This document shows, piece after piece, positions 1-9,969 of a DNA stretch of 34,738 nucleotides. The position numbers and the translations under genes are program-made. The notes under the pieces were generated by a model. That model ran no database searches, was not told the origin of the DNA, and was given only the letters and a program-made list of their open reading frames with translations. Each line of letters begins with the position of its first letter. The stretch's first letter is position 1. The stretch spans positions 1,057,430-1,092,167 of the forward strand of contig BFEA01000246.1 in NCBI GenBank assembly GCA_003427395.1, in the 5' to 3' direction. This stretch comes from Chara braunii. Its lineage: Eukaryota > Streptophyta > Charophyceae > Charales > Characeae.

Positions 1-110
1 CCCCCCCGAAACCAGTTCGACGGGAAGGGTTGGGCCCCTACTTCCAAGGTATCAGTACAACTGCTTTCTGGCATCCCCTTACTTAGAACTGCTCCTCACC
101 CCCTCAGGCT
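1..110 (-). repeat. Terminal direct repeat of the Penelope-like element (3' copy, pseudo-LTR)
   Basis: Positions 1-110 align without gaps to 5676-5785, with about 8 mismatches in 110. Both copies share the run around CCAGTTCGACGGGAAGGG and end at CAGGCT. Beyond CAGGCT they diverge, so this end is real. The other end is cut off by the window start. Confidence 0.85.
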
Positions 111-216
111 CATAGTGGATGGATGCATGTTCTATGCTAATTCACTAGCCTGTCCAAGTTCCACCCTCCTTCCCTCCTCTTTTCTCTTTTCACTTTTTAT
201 TCACCCCCTTTCCGTA

Positions 217-672
217 TCATATCTTCCCCAGCTGCATAACTGCAGAACCATTTTCCCCAAAAACTCTGAGCTCCTCCTTCTCATGGCCCATTTTAACCCT
301 ACTGTGAATGTCTGCCATGGAAAGTTGAGCACCCGAAGTTCCTTCAAAAAAGTGAGCAAGCTCCACCACTGCATCAGTTTGGTATTCGAATTGTCTAAGG
401 TCCGACATACCGAATTTGAAACTGTAGCAAATTTCTGGATTTTTGGTGCAAAAGAAGCAAAGCTCCTCAATGTTCTGAATCTTCCAGGTCTCCCAGTCCA
501 AAATATCAATGTTTTTAAATTTGTGCATGCTCTGAATCCAAGCTGGCATGTCTGTTGCTATCAATCTAGTTTCCAGAAATTCCAGTAGACCACAGTTACC
601 ATCTGTCCTCTCAAGCACCAGGTCCCTGTGGTAACACCCCATGATCCGATCAAGAATCTCATTGATCTTTGC
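217..672 (-). pseudogene. C-terminal (thumb-side) part of the Penelope-like reverse transcriptase, after an in-frame TAA
   Basis: This reading frame is the same as the RT segment upstream of it and is separated from it only by a TAA at 673-675. It continues for about 150 codons with coding-like composition (motifs such as GLLEFLETRLIA and ELCFFCTKNPEICYSF) and ends at a stop near 217. By position it should be the region following RT motif C. I do not recognise a separate domain in it. The 106 bases between its stop and the terminal repeat would be the 3' untranslated region. Confidence 0.6.
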
Positions 673-1503
673 TTACCCGCTTCCATCTCTCCCGTCATAC
701 AATCCCAATAGCAGCAGATCATCAATGAAACGATTTCCATGTATACATCGGGAGTCCGTCCCAAGTGAAGTTAAAAACCGTTGTTCCGCGAAGATACAGA
801 GGATGTTCGCCAAAGGTGGGCTGGCCCTACCTCCCATAGGAATTCCAATTCTCTGCCGAAGTATCTGCGTCATAGAATAGAAGTAGGTATTATCCAGTTG
901 GAACCTTGTCAGTTCCACGAGATCACTCAGTCTCACTGATTTCCAACCCATCTCACCGTGCGATCTACCAAACGTAGCTTTCTTGCCTCTTGTCTTCAGT
1001 CTTATCCAGTAGTGTCCACGATCATTATAGTGTTGCACAAACCATTCGACAACTTTTATAATTTCTTGGTGTGGCAGGCGCGTGAACATCTCCTTAACAT
1101 CATACGTTCTTGTCACAATTTTACAATTCAACCCGAACTTTCGATTTGCTGTCTCGTTAACAAGTTCAAGATTTCGTTTTAACTGCCCTGCCCCATCAAT
1201 GTTGAAATGACATAAGCGCAGTCTTTTGATCAAAAAGTTAATACCCTGTGATAAGTATCTCATAACCGTCTTTGCAGGATTAGCAAAAGAAGGGACGATT
1301 GGCCTCTTTTTACTTACATCTTTTTCCTTTGACAAGATATAGGAATGTTGCAATTTTCCTTTGTAATACCATTGCGCAATACGACACAGATTTCTCTCCC
1401 GATACCGCAATCTCTGACACTTCAGTATGTCCTGCTCAGACCTCCTCTCCTTTGTGTAGTTCTGATTTTCATTGTAGATATCAGCCATAGCTTTCTCATA
1501 CAA
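673..1503 (-). pseudogene. Reverse transcriptase core of the Penelope-like element
   Basis: The polymerase segment shows the RT motifs in order. RPIVPSFANPAK is the fingers motif. YDVKEMFTRLP is motif A with the first catalytic Asp, the Penelope-type DV..LFT pattern. GIPMGGRASPPLANILC is motif B. RFIDDLLLL is motif C with the catalytic Asp pair. The segment is out of frame with the linker upstream: around 1495-1503 the reading jumps by one base, from ...LDRKS in one frame to YEKAMADIYN in the other, so a single-base indel is the simplest explanation. It ends at a TAA (673-675), after which the same frame remains open. Catalytic residues are intact, but the breaks make this copy non-functional. 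Confidence 0.85.
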
Positions 1504-2246
1504 GACTTTCGATCGAGTGGCGAGAATACTAGGCCCTCAAATGCTTTCCTAATCCCCAACACATACTCAGATCTTACACAACCTTCAGGGATGGGTACCC
1601 CCTTCAGACTGTAGTCCCTCCGCTTACAACTGAATTTCTCAGCTTCGTTCATACAACCCATTTTTTTTAGTGGTATCAATGCTTCATTACAAGCCCAAGT
1701 CACCTCTTGCCCAGTGAGTGTCTCACCCGAATATGGAATGTTCTTGGAATTGAGTACAAAATCTCGAATACACTTTATTTCCACCAGCCTAACCTGAACA
1801 TGCCCATTCATCTTGGGCAAGTCAACGTCTTCACAAGTGCATGTCCAGCCACATCCTCTTGCGAAGCGCTTATAGTTATGCAGGATATCTCCAACTGATT
1901 TAGCCTTCTGCCAAACCAGTCTCATCCTGCCAACCAACAGATTAGCTAGAGTACTAGGTTGTATCCGATCTTTTAGCCAATTTTTATATATCACTTGTAG
2001 TTTCCCTTTGCAGACAGTGTCACAGTACGACAATTTTACCGTAATTCTGTGACTTGGGTTGATGCCAAAGACTCCTTTTGTGACCCTAGTTAGGATATCA
2101 CGCGTGATTTGCCTTCCTCTTACCGTATTTAACAACTTTACACCAGAGTTTAAATCCAACAGTTCATTCAAATTCTTTTTATACAATGACTTCCTTTTCC
2201 AAGGAACCCTTAAAAGAGCAATGACTTCTGCTTTTGCTATCTCTGA
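1422..2246 (-). pseudogene. Linker between endonuclease and RT, with a CxC motif
   Basis: This stretch is in the same frame as the endonuclease and is separated from it by one TGA (2247-2249). The frame stays open from 2246 to 1422. It contains a Cys-rich spot, GCGWTCTCEDV, encoded around 1832-1856, whose CTC gives the CxC pattern described for the short domain joining N-terminal GIY-YIG to RT in Naiad/Chlamys elements. There is no ATG at the start of the segment, which fits an internal part of a longer polyprotein. Near its end the true reading leaves this frame at the indel near 1500. Confidence 0.7.
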
Positions 2247-3098
2247 TCAGTTCTTGGTCTTCTTTACATCAGTGATAAGCCATTCACCCCGTTCTTGGAT
2301 TAACTGTTTTACATCCTTCAGCAATAACTTCCTCCCAGCAAATTCAACTAGACTAAAACCATACAATAGCTTAATCAATCCCCATGAGTTCAACCACTGC
2401 TCCCCCTTACCATTTTTTATCGTAAGCCTCGTTTTATCCTGCCTTCTTTTTAGTATTTTTAGCAAACTCGGCTCACCCACACACCCCAATTCAACACAAT
2501 CAAACAAAATAGCTTTCTTTAGATAAGAATTAACAAACCCATCTTTTGATTGTTTCCTGCCCTTACGTCGTGAATATTTCTTTCTTGCTTTCTTTGCGTT
2601 CAATCCTGGGTTCATGCAACCAATAATGTATTTTTTCATACTCAAGAGGGAAGCCTTGCTACCAAACCAAATGGGAAGAGCAACATAGCACTTCGTGCCC
2701 ATTTTATTCATCCATCGATGCACTTTCTGCCTAGGGGCAGCATCCATAGTGTTGGCTGCCCGAACGTGCTCTTGCCATCTTGTCTGTAGCCCCCTTTCCG
2801 TCTTGCCAACGTAAGTAAGCTTAAAGAAAGGTGAGATTAGTAGATAAACACAACTTTCCCCTGTTAGAAGCGAATCCCAATCCTCCCTGCTCATATCTTT
2901 CCAAAATTTTACATACGTCCGCCCCCATTTTAATTCCCCTTTCAGACACAACAATAAGGTAAGCAATTTCAACATAGTCCTCGCTTCCTTCTCAACGAGT
3001 GCCCCATGTTTGCTAATCAGATCCGCCAGTTTCCTGCATGCACGCAGCAGGGAACGCTTAGAAGCCTGTATCAGTTTCCCGCGACGGCTGCCTCTGAG
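2247..3098 (-). pseudogene. GIY-YIG endonuclease domain, N-terminal in pol
   Basis: The frame opens at 3098 just after a stop, passes through the slippery site (3074-3080) and runs to a TGA at 2247-2249, about 280 codons. The domain is recognisable from CVYLLISPFFKLTYVGKTERGLQTRWQEHVRAA split as follows: VYLL (the GIY strand), YVGKT (the YIG strand), and the Arg/Glu/His helix RWQEHVRAA. It is followed by a late MNPGLN similar to the usual NPxLN end. I do not see the CCHH zinc-binding set found in canonical Penelope endonucleases, and its absence is reported for Chlamys elements. A Lys/Arg-rich stretch (KKARKKYSRRKGRK) follows the domain. The first in-frame ATG is at 2975; translation could start there or by -1 frameshifting from ORF1. 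Confidence 0.75.
3029..3080 (-). promoter_or_regulatory. Candidate -1 ribosomal frameshift signal at the ORF1/pol overlap
   Basis: On the minus strand the heptamer G GGA AAC lies at 3080-3074 in ORF1 phase, and the next codon is the ORF1 stop TGA (3073-3071). This is the canonical X XXY YYZ slippery form. Pol is in the -1 frame and is open only from 3098, so the two frames overlap by 28 bases and the heptamer lies inside that overlap. About 18 nt after the heptamer a small bulged stem can form (UUCC.UGC at 3054-3047 with GCAGGAA at 3037-3031). That spacing is longer than the usual 5-9 nt, so the stimulator is uncertain. Frameshifting itself is inferred. Confidence 0.6.
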
Positions 3099-4486
3099 TC
3101 ATGATCAGATTCCGAACTGCTGTCCTTCTTCTCCTCATCCTCCTCACTCTTCTCTTCTACTTTGCTTTCCTCATCTTCTCTTTTCATAGATGCCCTGTAT
3201 TCTTCGAAGTCCAGATGGGTCAATTCCCAAACGCCAGCTTCCTTCCGCTTGTACGTGAGACCTCTGCTTTTGCATAGCAGCTGCACCTCCGTGTAGTGTA
3301 ACGAATCATAGTGGACCACTCTGTCCTTGTAGTATAGTCCCAACGATTCCTCATCGCAGCCCCCTTCCTTTTCCTTACCCAGCTCCTTCTCCGTCCCTGC
3401 GTCCTTTGCCAACCCGTTTGCCTGTCCACTGTCCTTCTTCCCTTCTGCGTTACTTCCAAACGAAGCCCCAGCGTTTGCCACTCCTTGTCCTTTTCCAGCC
3501 AGTACAACCTTCAGCAGGTCCTTTATCTCCGTTAGCTCACTAGGTTTCGAAACACCTGGCGCGTCCAACCTGCTGCTCAGGTTCTGGACCACAGCATCCC
3601 TACCCTTGCTCTCATCATCAGAGGAAACTACGACATGCTCCCGCGCTGCCCCTCGACTGTTCTTCTTCAAGAGTCCAGATCGAGACTTAACCTTCCCTGC
3701 TCTGGGTTTCAATGGTGATATTGACATTTTCCTTTTCTTTTCACTACTTGAATTCTCTCGTAGCTCTCTTAGTTCCTTCTCCACTCTCAGCATCTTCAAT
3801 TCCTCAAGCTCTCCATCATTGAGTTTCGACCGCCTGTCCACCTCCTCCAATTTCTCCGACAGAATTCTCAACGAATTACCAAAATTCTCCCCTACCCATT
3901 TTTTCATTGCATCTTCTTTACCATCATCAACCATTTTACCCTTCCCTTTATCCTTTTCCCTACCGCCCTGTTTCTTCCCAGCTTCCTTCGCCTTACTTTT
4001 TTCTATCTCTTTTCCTTTTTCTTTTGAGTTATCACCCTCCTTCGCACTACCCCTCAATCGCTCAAGCTCCTCCCGTTCCTTCTTTACGGCCTCCTCAAGT
4101 GCTTCCTTGAATTTGAGCTTGTCAATGAAATCAACATGCTCTCTTGTGAAGAAGGCACGTGGCTGGTAATTACCGCCATTGCCACATCAGAATCCTTGGT
4201 TGAATTGGCCACCAGATTGTCCGGGCACAGCGGCCTGCCCAGGGTATCCCCAGGGTGTCGTAAGCATCGGTTAAGCAAACCCTTGCTGTGCTGGAACAAA
4301 GCCATAAGCGGGTGGAGGCGCCACGTACGCTTGTGGGAAGTTCATCATAGGTGGTTGGATGGGAGGGATCGATGGTGGTTGCGCAGGTGGATGCGCTCCC
4401 GGCACCGTATTATCCATCCAGAACCTACCACAATTTGACCAGCGTCCCCGACCCCTTCCGCTGTTATATGCCCGCATGCGGACCAA
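3071..4486 (-). pseudogene. ORF1 (Gag-like) of the Penelope-like element, highly charged
   Basis: The 3' two thirds (about 4187-3071) form one open frame. It begins with a helical stretch (HVDFIDKLKFKEALEEAV), then long Lys/Glu-rich, probably coiled-coil or disordered segments, a basic KPRAGKVKSRSGLLKK patch, and near the C-terminus a segment around HYTEVQLLCKSRGLTYKR that looks SAP-like (a DNA-binding helix pair; weak). It ends in a Ser/Asp/Glu-rich acidic tail. Upstream, 4486-4271 in another frame encodes a Gly/Arg then Pro-rich stretch (SGRGRGRW, PPAQPP, FPQAYVAPPPAYGFVP) that continues in the ORF1 frame as TTPWGYPGQAAVPGQSGGQ. One frameshift and a TGA near 4187 therefore break the N-terminal half. 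A zinc knuckle may have preceded it but cannot be confirmed. Function is inferred from position. Confidence 0.6.
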
Positions 4487-5570
4487 TTACTACAACACGA
4501 GGACCACGTTGCAACAGCTTGAAGCAGGCACGTAATCACCTCGCAGCGGCCTTCTAACTCACACAGGTTATTTTCCAAGCAGTCAGCACCACGCCCCCAA
4601 TCGCGCAATTGTCGACCAAGCTAGATTTCCAATTACCCACGAGAGATTGATCATACGAACGCCGTGTGCTTCCGTACCTCCGCGAATGGATCTAAAATAC
4701 CGAAGCGCGCCAGATCTACACACACCACCACACGCTCCAATAATCTCGCCCCGTATTATGGAAACCACGCTCGATACTCACCATACAAGCAACCACGCTA
4801 GATGCGCTCAATACAATCACCTCCAAGCACGAGACAAGACGACGTGCTTCGCACTTAAGTTCCCTACTCATTTCTACCTTCCAGAGTATACTAGCGTACA
4901 CTACCATCCCAATGGGCTCATACCCCCCGCTCAACCACCTCACGCGCCAGCACTTCAACCCGAGTTCTGATCCTGTGAAGTCTCACCAGAAGAACACAAT
5001 CCGCCGAGCCCAGACGCCAAGCCGCTGTTCGAGCGTGAAGAAGCCTTCGCACCGTACTGATACCGTGGAGAAAGGGAAAAACTTAAAACGCAAAAGGCAA
5101 CTAAAAGCAACTAAATGTAATAATTGTAATATGCACATCACCATGGAGTATCCAAGAGTGACGGCGCTGTCCAATCGTATCCCAAGCGTACTGCAAGGTC
5201 GATCGGCAAGCTCCAGTGCCATATACACAAAATGCAAGGAATCTCTGGACTTTACTTATCACAGCATGAAACACCTCGCCACACCTCGTAAAAACACACG
5301 CAGCGCTTTACCCTTATGTCCAACTGCTCAAGCAAAGAGGAGCTCACTGCTCCAAATAATCACTTTTATCCTATCCGTCCCTCCTACTCTAGCCGACTCA
5401 AACCAAAAGGAACACCGCCGTCACAAAATCCACATGGTAGCCGTTGCGAGCCTCAGCGCCGCCCAATTGAACCAAGGCTCAAACCAAGCCCAGGTTCAAA
5501 AGGCTAGGAACTTTACCAACAGCTAGTGCAGACCTATTTTCTTTTTTCATCGTGCGAAAATTCAGAAAAA
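4487..5570 (-). other. 5' leader of the Penelope-like element, no gene recognised
   Basis: This is the stretch between ORF1 and the microsatellite. Frames on both strands are short or of random composition. The longest, on the plus strand (4912-5526), has no recognisable domain and antisense position, so I treat it as chance. Confidence 0.5.
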
Positions 5571-5655
5571 AAAAACACAAAACAAAGAAAGAAAAAGAAA
5601 AAGAAAAAGAAAAAGAAAAAGAAAAAGAAAAAGAACAAGAAAAGAAAAGAAAAAT
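5571..5655. repeat. (AAAAAG)n microsatellite inside the element, next to the 5' terminal repeat
   Basis: About eight clean hexamer units lie at 5586-5633, flanked by less regular A/G-rich sequence. On the element's own strand it reads CTTTTT. It lies between the terminal repeat and the leader. Confidence 0.9.
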
Positions 5656-5675
5656 GCAAAAAACACCCAGGCCCA

Positions 5676-5785
5676 TCCCCCCAAAGCCAGTTCGACGGGA
5701 AGGGTTGGGCCCCTACTTCCAAGGTATCAGTACAGCTGCTTTCTAGAATCCCCTTACTCAGAACTGCTCCTCACCCCCACAGGCT
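5676..5785 (-). repeat. Terminal direct repeat of the Penelope-like element (5' copy, pseudo-LTR)
   Basis: This is the partner of 1-110 at an offset of 5675 bases, about 93 percent identical by eye. The repeat could reflect a head-to-tail partial copy, the usual origin of pseudo-LTRs in Penelope-like elements. Confidence 0.85.
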
Positions 5786-6440
5786 AGATTCTTCTTAGGC
5801 AGATAGTCAGACCTACCCAACCTAGGGAGACATCCGACTCTGCTTTGTGTTTAGAAGGGAAAATAAAAACAAGTTTTATATTAACTCTCTGCCCTTTTTG
5901 TTATCACAAACATATGACTAAGCCGCCCTAACCTGAGGGTACGCTAAGCCTGTCCGAGTTACCTTCCTTTTACTCTTCACTTGTTTTTTTTTTCTTTTTA
6001 TGCTACCTGACTTATTGATTGGCTTTCCCAACCTAGGGTGCCCGGTCTGTCAGAAATATAAGTTCAATAGTACATATATCCAACTTTTATACTCAAGGTG
6101 ACACTTTTGTTCATGGTCTATGGCTGAGCCGCCCTGACCTAAGGGTACGCTCGGTCTTACGCATTTGTTCCCGCAGAAAAAACATACATAGAGTTGGGTT
6201 TACGCAACCTAGAATATCCCCAGCCCTGCTTTCAGCAACCCACAAAAGAAACATCAGGATTCTGACACATCCCAACCTAGGGCGCTCATCCTCCTGTTCA
6301 GAAACCCCAAAAGGAAACAGCGGCTGGTCCATCCGACCTAGGGTAGGTCCAGTCCTCAAAATCATACAGTCAGTCTCACAAGCATAAAATAAACACAGCA
6401 CCAAACTCACTCAACCTAGAGGGGTCCAGCCTTTGGTTGA
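5786..6440. repeat. Loosely periodic CCTAGGG-type motif series
   Basis: Variants of AACCTAGGG or ACCTRAGGG recur with starts near 5821, 5932, 6032, 6138, 6208, 6276, 6337 and 6415, so spacings are about 111, 100, 106, 70, 68, 61 and 78. Two of the units are longer and alike (AGCCGCCCTAACCTGAGGGT near 5921 and its variant near 6127). No coding frame is convincing. It may be a decayed tandem repeat or part of an LTR. Confidence 0.45.
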
Positions 6441-8640
6441 CCCAGTCCACACATGCAATACAACCTTTAGCCCACCTTCCCCCAGTTCAACTTTGTCTGC
6501 ATTCACTCAATTAGACATTTGATCTCTCATATACTTGTTCCTTTAGCCTTCACAATGCATGTCCTGACATACATAAGAAAAGAGAAAAGTAATAGCTTCA
6601 CATAGTTAATTCCAAATAGCTCAGGATAAAGTTTTAGGGGAAGGGATCACACAGGTTATCGAGGCTATACCTGAAGTTCCCTGCCTCCAGAACCCCACCT
6701 GGGTTCCAACAGAGCTCCCACAATTGGTGGGGCAACCTCCCACAGAGGCCTTTGCGCGGACCTACGGGTTGCAATCCCGCCTGCCGCCTTCCTCTCGACA
6801 CCAAGAGACTAGACCTAGACTTAGAAAGGCAGAAAGAGAATAAGTCAGACTCTCAGATGGGTGCTCTCAGACTCGCGTGAGAGGGCCTTGAAGCCTTGAC
6901 TCGCCTGAGGGCCCCACAATGATGGACAAATAACGCAGTAGAACCCTTCAGTTCACGGCCAAAACGCCAATTAACAGTCCCCTTATGAACCTCCCAACTG
7001 CAGCAGCAGCCGCATACGGTGCGCACAGCAGCAGCGCGCAGCGATAGACATCGCCCTGCACAGCAACAAAGCAGAGTTACAACATCTAGCCTGTGTGTAT
7101 TGGCAGCCCGATTCCGCAACAGCCTCGAGCAAAAAAACAGTGTCCTGTACCCCGCAAGAAATGGCAACTTTGACGGAGTACAGAACGGACAGTAACTGAT
7201 GCCCCAGAGGCTTAATAGCGGTCCATCACAACACAACTCGTACCCGTAGCCTGCTAAGAAGGCGCAGCAGCGACACAGCCTCCGCAGCAGTGGCTAGCTA
7301 CCGTTGGACTCACAGTAACGACCCTGCAGCAATAGTACTCCAAACAGTGCCCAGCCGAGCAACAGCGTTCCACCTGTGCCTTACACATTAACTAGGCCTC
7401 ACACAGTAACAACGCCCAGTTTGTATGTAGTGACAACTTGATTTAGCAGCAGCCAGCCCCTTGGGCGTACGGTAAACATTTAGCAGATACACAGCTAGAT
7501 GCAGCGTAATGGCGCAGACAAACTCAGCAGCCGTAGCGGTATCAAACGCAGTAACCAAGAACTCGCAGCAACCACCATACTGTTGAACGCCACGGTAGCC
7601 CGCAAGCGGTCCGAGGCAAGATGCCTAGCAAGTACAGCAATCCACCGCCAATACAGTACTCAGTAGAGCTGCACGGCAGTAGTTCAGCGAAAACACACCA
7701 ACACACAGCCTGTATACTGGCCGCTCGAACCAGCGGCAATGGCAGTTGTTGCAATAGTCCCAGTAAGCTCGTTGAACCAGTAAGCAAACCCTCTCAGCCT
7801 ACCGATGATACCGACCACCTCACCGTCCCTTATTTAGATATGGACGAGACACACCCTTACACAACAAAACACCCCTCGCGCCATAGAATAGTGCAAAGCA
7901 AGGCTCTTACGCAAGGCTCTATGCCAACAGCGCATATGGGAGAGGCATAGCAGGTGCCTCGCGAAACTCCAGTGTGCGTGCTCAACAAGTTGTCTGTGCT
8001 GCCTACTGAAAGCAGTCGGCAGTAAAAGCACAACCATAAAGGGCTACATGTAATCAAAGCCTAGTTCACCCGTGTCTATTGAGTTGTGTAGCAGCTCCTA
8101 CTTGTAGATCTGTCATCAGCACCCTGTGGCAAGCTCTGCGCTTGTTGTTGTTTGAAAACACGGGTGAGGCAAGCAGCGAGACACACAGCAATGGTCGTGG
8201 TGTAGGTACCACAAGCCCATTAGTCAGGTGACCTTATCACTTTGCAGTTCCCTGCAGCAGCGGAGTGCACTGGTTATCGTAACAGCGCTGCAAACACTAT
8301 CCCCCTACTGCGAACTACGTAGAGAATGGCCAACTCAGCCAACTAGGATACGTTCGGAGTCTTCACAGCAGAGCCCTGTTGGGGTTACCAGCACTTATTG
8401 ACACTCTCCCGCGTTTGCAGCAGCCCAAACCTGCTCTAAGCCTGAGACGAGGATAACCCTCAGCCATAGTTCATGAGGTAACTGGTCTGCATCTTGACAA
8501 CTGCAATCAATCAATGCGGTCTTACTCCCAAGGCTAAAAGATTGACCAGATCCACTAGAGATAGCAAGGGCATGTCTGCAAATCCACTGATTAGCCTACC
8601 AACGTGCAACATGAGACAGGAGCCCGCGCTTAGAAAAAAA
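6441..8640. other. Non-coding stretch, CAG/CAA-rich between about 6900 and 8450
   Basis: There is no recognisable gene. From about 6990 the sequence is enriched in GCAGCAG, CAGCAA and AACAGC words on the plus strand without a fixed period. Frames are short (the longest, 6853-7236 minus and 7621-7950 plus, have no domain I recognise). Confidence 0.4.
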
Positions 8641-8903
8641 AAATAATAATAATAATAATAATTAAAAAAAATGAGCACGTTGAATACTACCTATGACGAC
8701 CCAAGAGGATCCAACCTGCTATCCTCGTGGTCTCTCTCTCAAGCCGAGCAAATAACCCGATGCTGATGGGAACCATGCCAAGGGGTTGGAATGAGACGGT
8801 AAACTGCACTCCAACACACACCTGCCACCAAACACAAGGATGAATCTTTCACTCGACTATTGGAAGATTCACCGTCAATTCTCTTTTTTTTTTTTTTTTT
8901 TTT
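8636..8903. repeat. Short simple repeats: (AAT)n and poly-T
   Basis: An AATAATAAT run lies at about 8640-8663 next to a short A-run, and a pure T-run at 8884-8903. Nothing else is recognised between them. Confidence 0.85.
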
Positions 8904-9969
8904 GTAAGTATTTTTCTACCCTTCCTCTCCCTCAAATTCGTTGTAGAAGTTGTACATGAAAATGTATTTCTGCCAAATTCACTGGAGCCAAGGGAAAGGG
9001 GCTCAAATTAAATCGTTAGAGTGAGAACCCTTCGGGCAGAATGTGTCCCTATGAGATCACCAACCTCTAAAGTACAACAACTTCGATCATCTCCGCTACC
9101 AATATCTGGCAACTGTGATAGCAGGCGCTACAGAAATATCAGTGAAGAAGAGTACATGCTGCAGTCTACTTTTCCTACGTCAGTTTCCCCGCTTCCTTCA
9201 CCACCGTCCTCGTCTTCTCCCCCGTTTCGCCTACTTCACGCGTGCCCCACGCAGCCCCCGAGTGTCATAGCATCGAATCTGACACTCTAACACAAAAACT
9301 AACACGACTAAACGACTCGCCCTGGCCCAAAACCCCAAATTAGCACTTTACCTTGCTCGATTCCGTAGAGGAACGAGCGAGATATCAGTTCTTCACTCCC
9401 GCTCTTCCCTCTCTTCTCTAGCCTTGACTTTTTCGCGCACTTGTTTTCTCTCTTTCTCCTCTCCTCCTACTCAACTCCAAAATCTAATCACATACCCAGA
9501 TTCACCCTGCTTCTAAATCCTCACCTAGCACTCTACCTCCTCTAGTTCCATCTAGAGATGCGCGAGCTACATCCTCTCTGCCTTGCCATACCCGTTTTCT
9601 CTCTTGTTGCACTCTTCTTGCCCGGATGCTCCTTTTGCAGCAGGCCGCCCAGGTTCATTCGTCCCTTAATGCACCCATGTTTCCCTCAGCCTTCAACTTC
9701 TTCTCTTCCGACCTCCCTTCCTACTGACCCACTGCCATACTAACGTAACAGTTGCGATCCTCTCGTCTTCCACCTCGCCATCTCCATCTTTTGTTGTACC
9801 TGGCGCAGAATCCAGCCAAGCTCAGCCCCCTTGTCTGTACGCACCTGGCAAGTAAACCGCCCAGATCCAACCCTCCTTCGTCTGGCTGTCCACCCTTTTG
9901 TGTAGCCCAGCGTTCCAGCGTTGCCCTGGTCGGAAGGCAGCATGGCACCGACAGTCACCGTATGCAAGA
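8904..9969. other. No gene recognised; pyrimidine-rich plus strand
   Basis: Plus strand is C/T-rich (9180-9720). Frames up to about 115 codons overlap one another on both strands and have no recognisable domain. Confidence 0.4.

Larger units (their letters stand above)
1..5785 (-). mobile_element. Decayed Penelope-like retroelement with N-terminal GIY-YIG endonuclease (Chlamys/Naiad-like layout)
   Basis: Read on the minus strand, the order is: direct repeat (5785-5676), CT-rich microsatellite, about 1.1 kb leader, Gly/Pro-rich then highly charged ORF1, GIY-YIG endonuclease, a linker with a CxC motif, reverse transcriptase, a short tail, and a second copy of the direct repeat (110-1). Canonical Penelope elements put the endonuclease after the RT. 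The reverse order with a CxC linker is what has been described for the Chlamys and Naiad clades, Chlamys being from green algae and spike mosses. Terminal direct repeats (pseudo-LTRs) and a bias for microsatellites are also known in these clades. This copy is dead: one in-frame TGA, one single-base frameshift and one TAA interrupt pol, and ORF1 has further breaks. The left repeat may continue beyond the window. Confidence 0.8.

Noticed and set aside
4912-5526. A 204-codon plus-strand frame
   Set aside because: It lies antisense in the leader of the Penelope-like element, has no recognisable domain and a composition like translated non-coding DNA.
5880-6150. CCTAAGGG/CCTGAGGG as interstitial telomere repeat
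   Set aside because: Plant-type telomere (CCCTAAA) units are never tandem here and spacing is 60-111 bp.
6715-6740. TTGGTGGGGCAACC as a retroelement primer-binding site with an LTR ending at CCCACA
   Set aside because: The complement does not give a normal tRNA 3' end with a T-arm, and I found no matching second LTR in the window.
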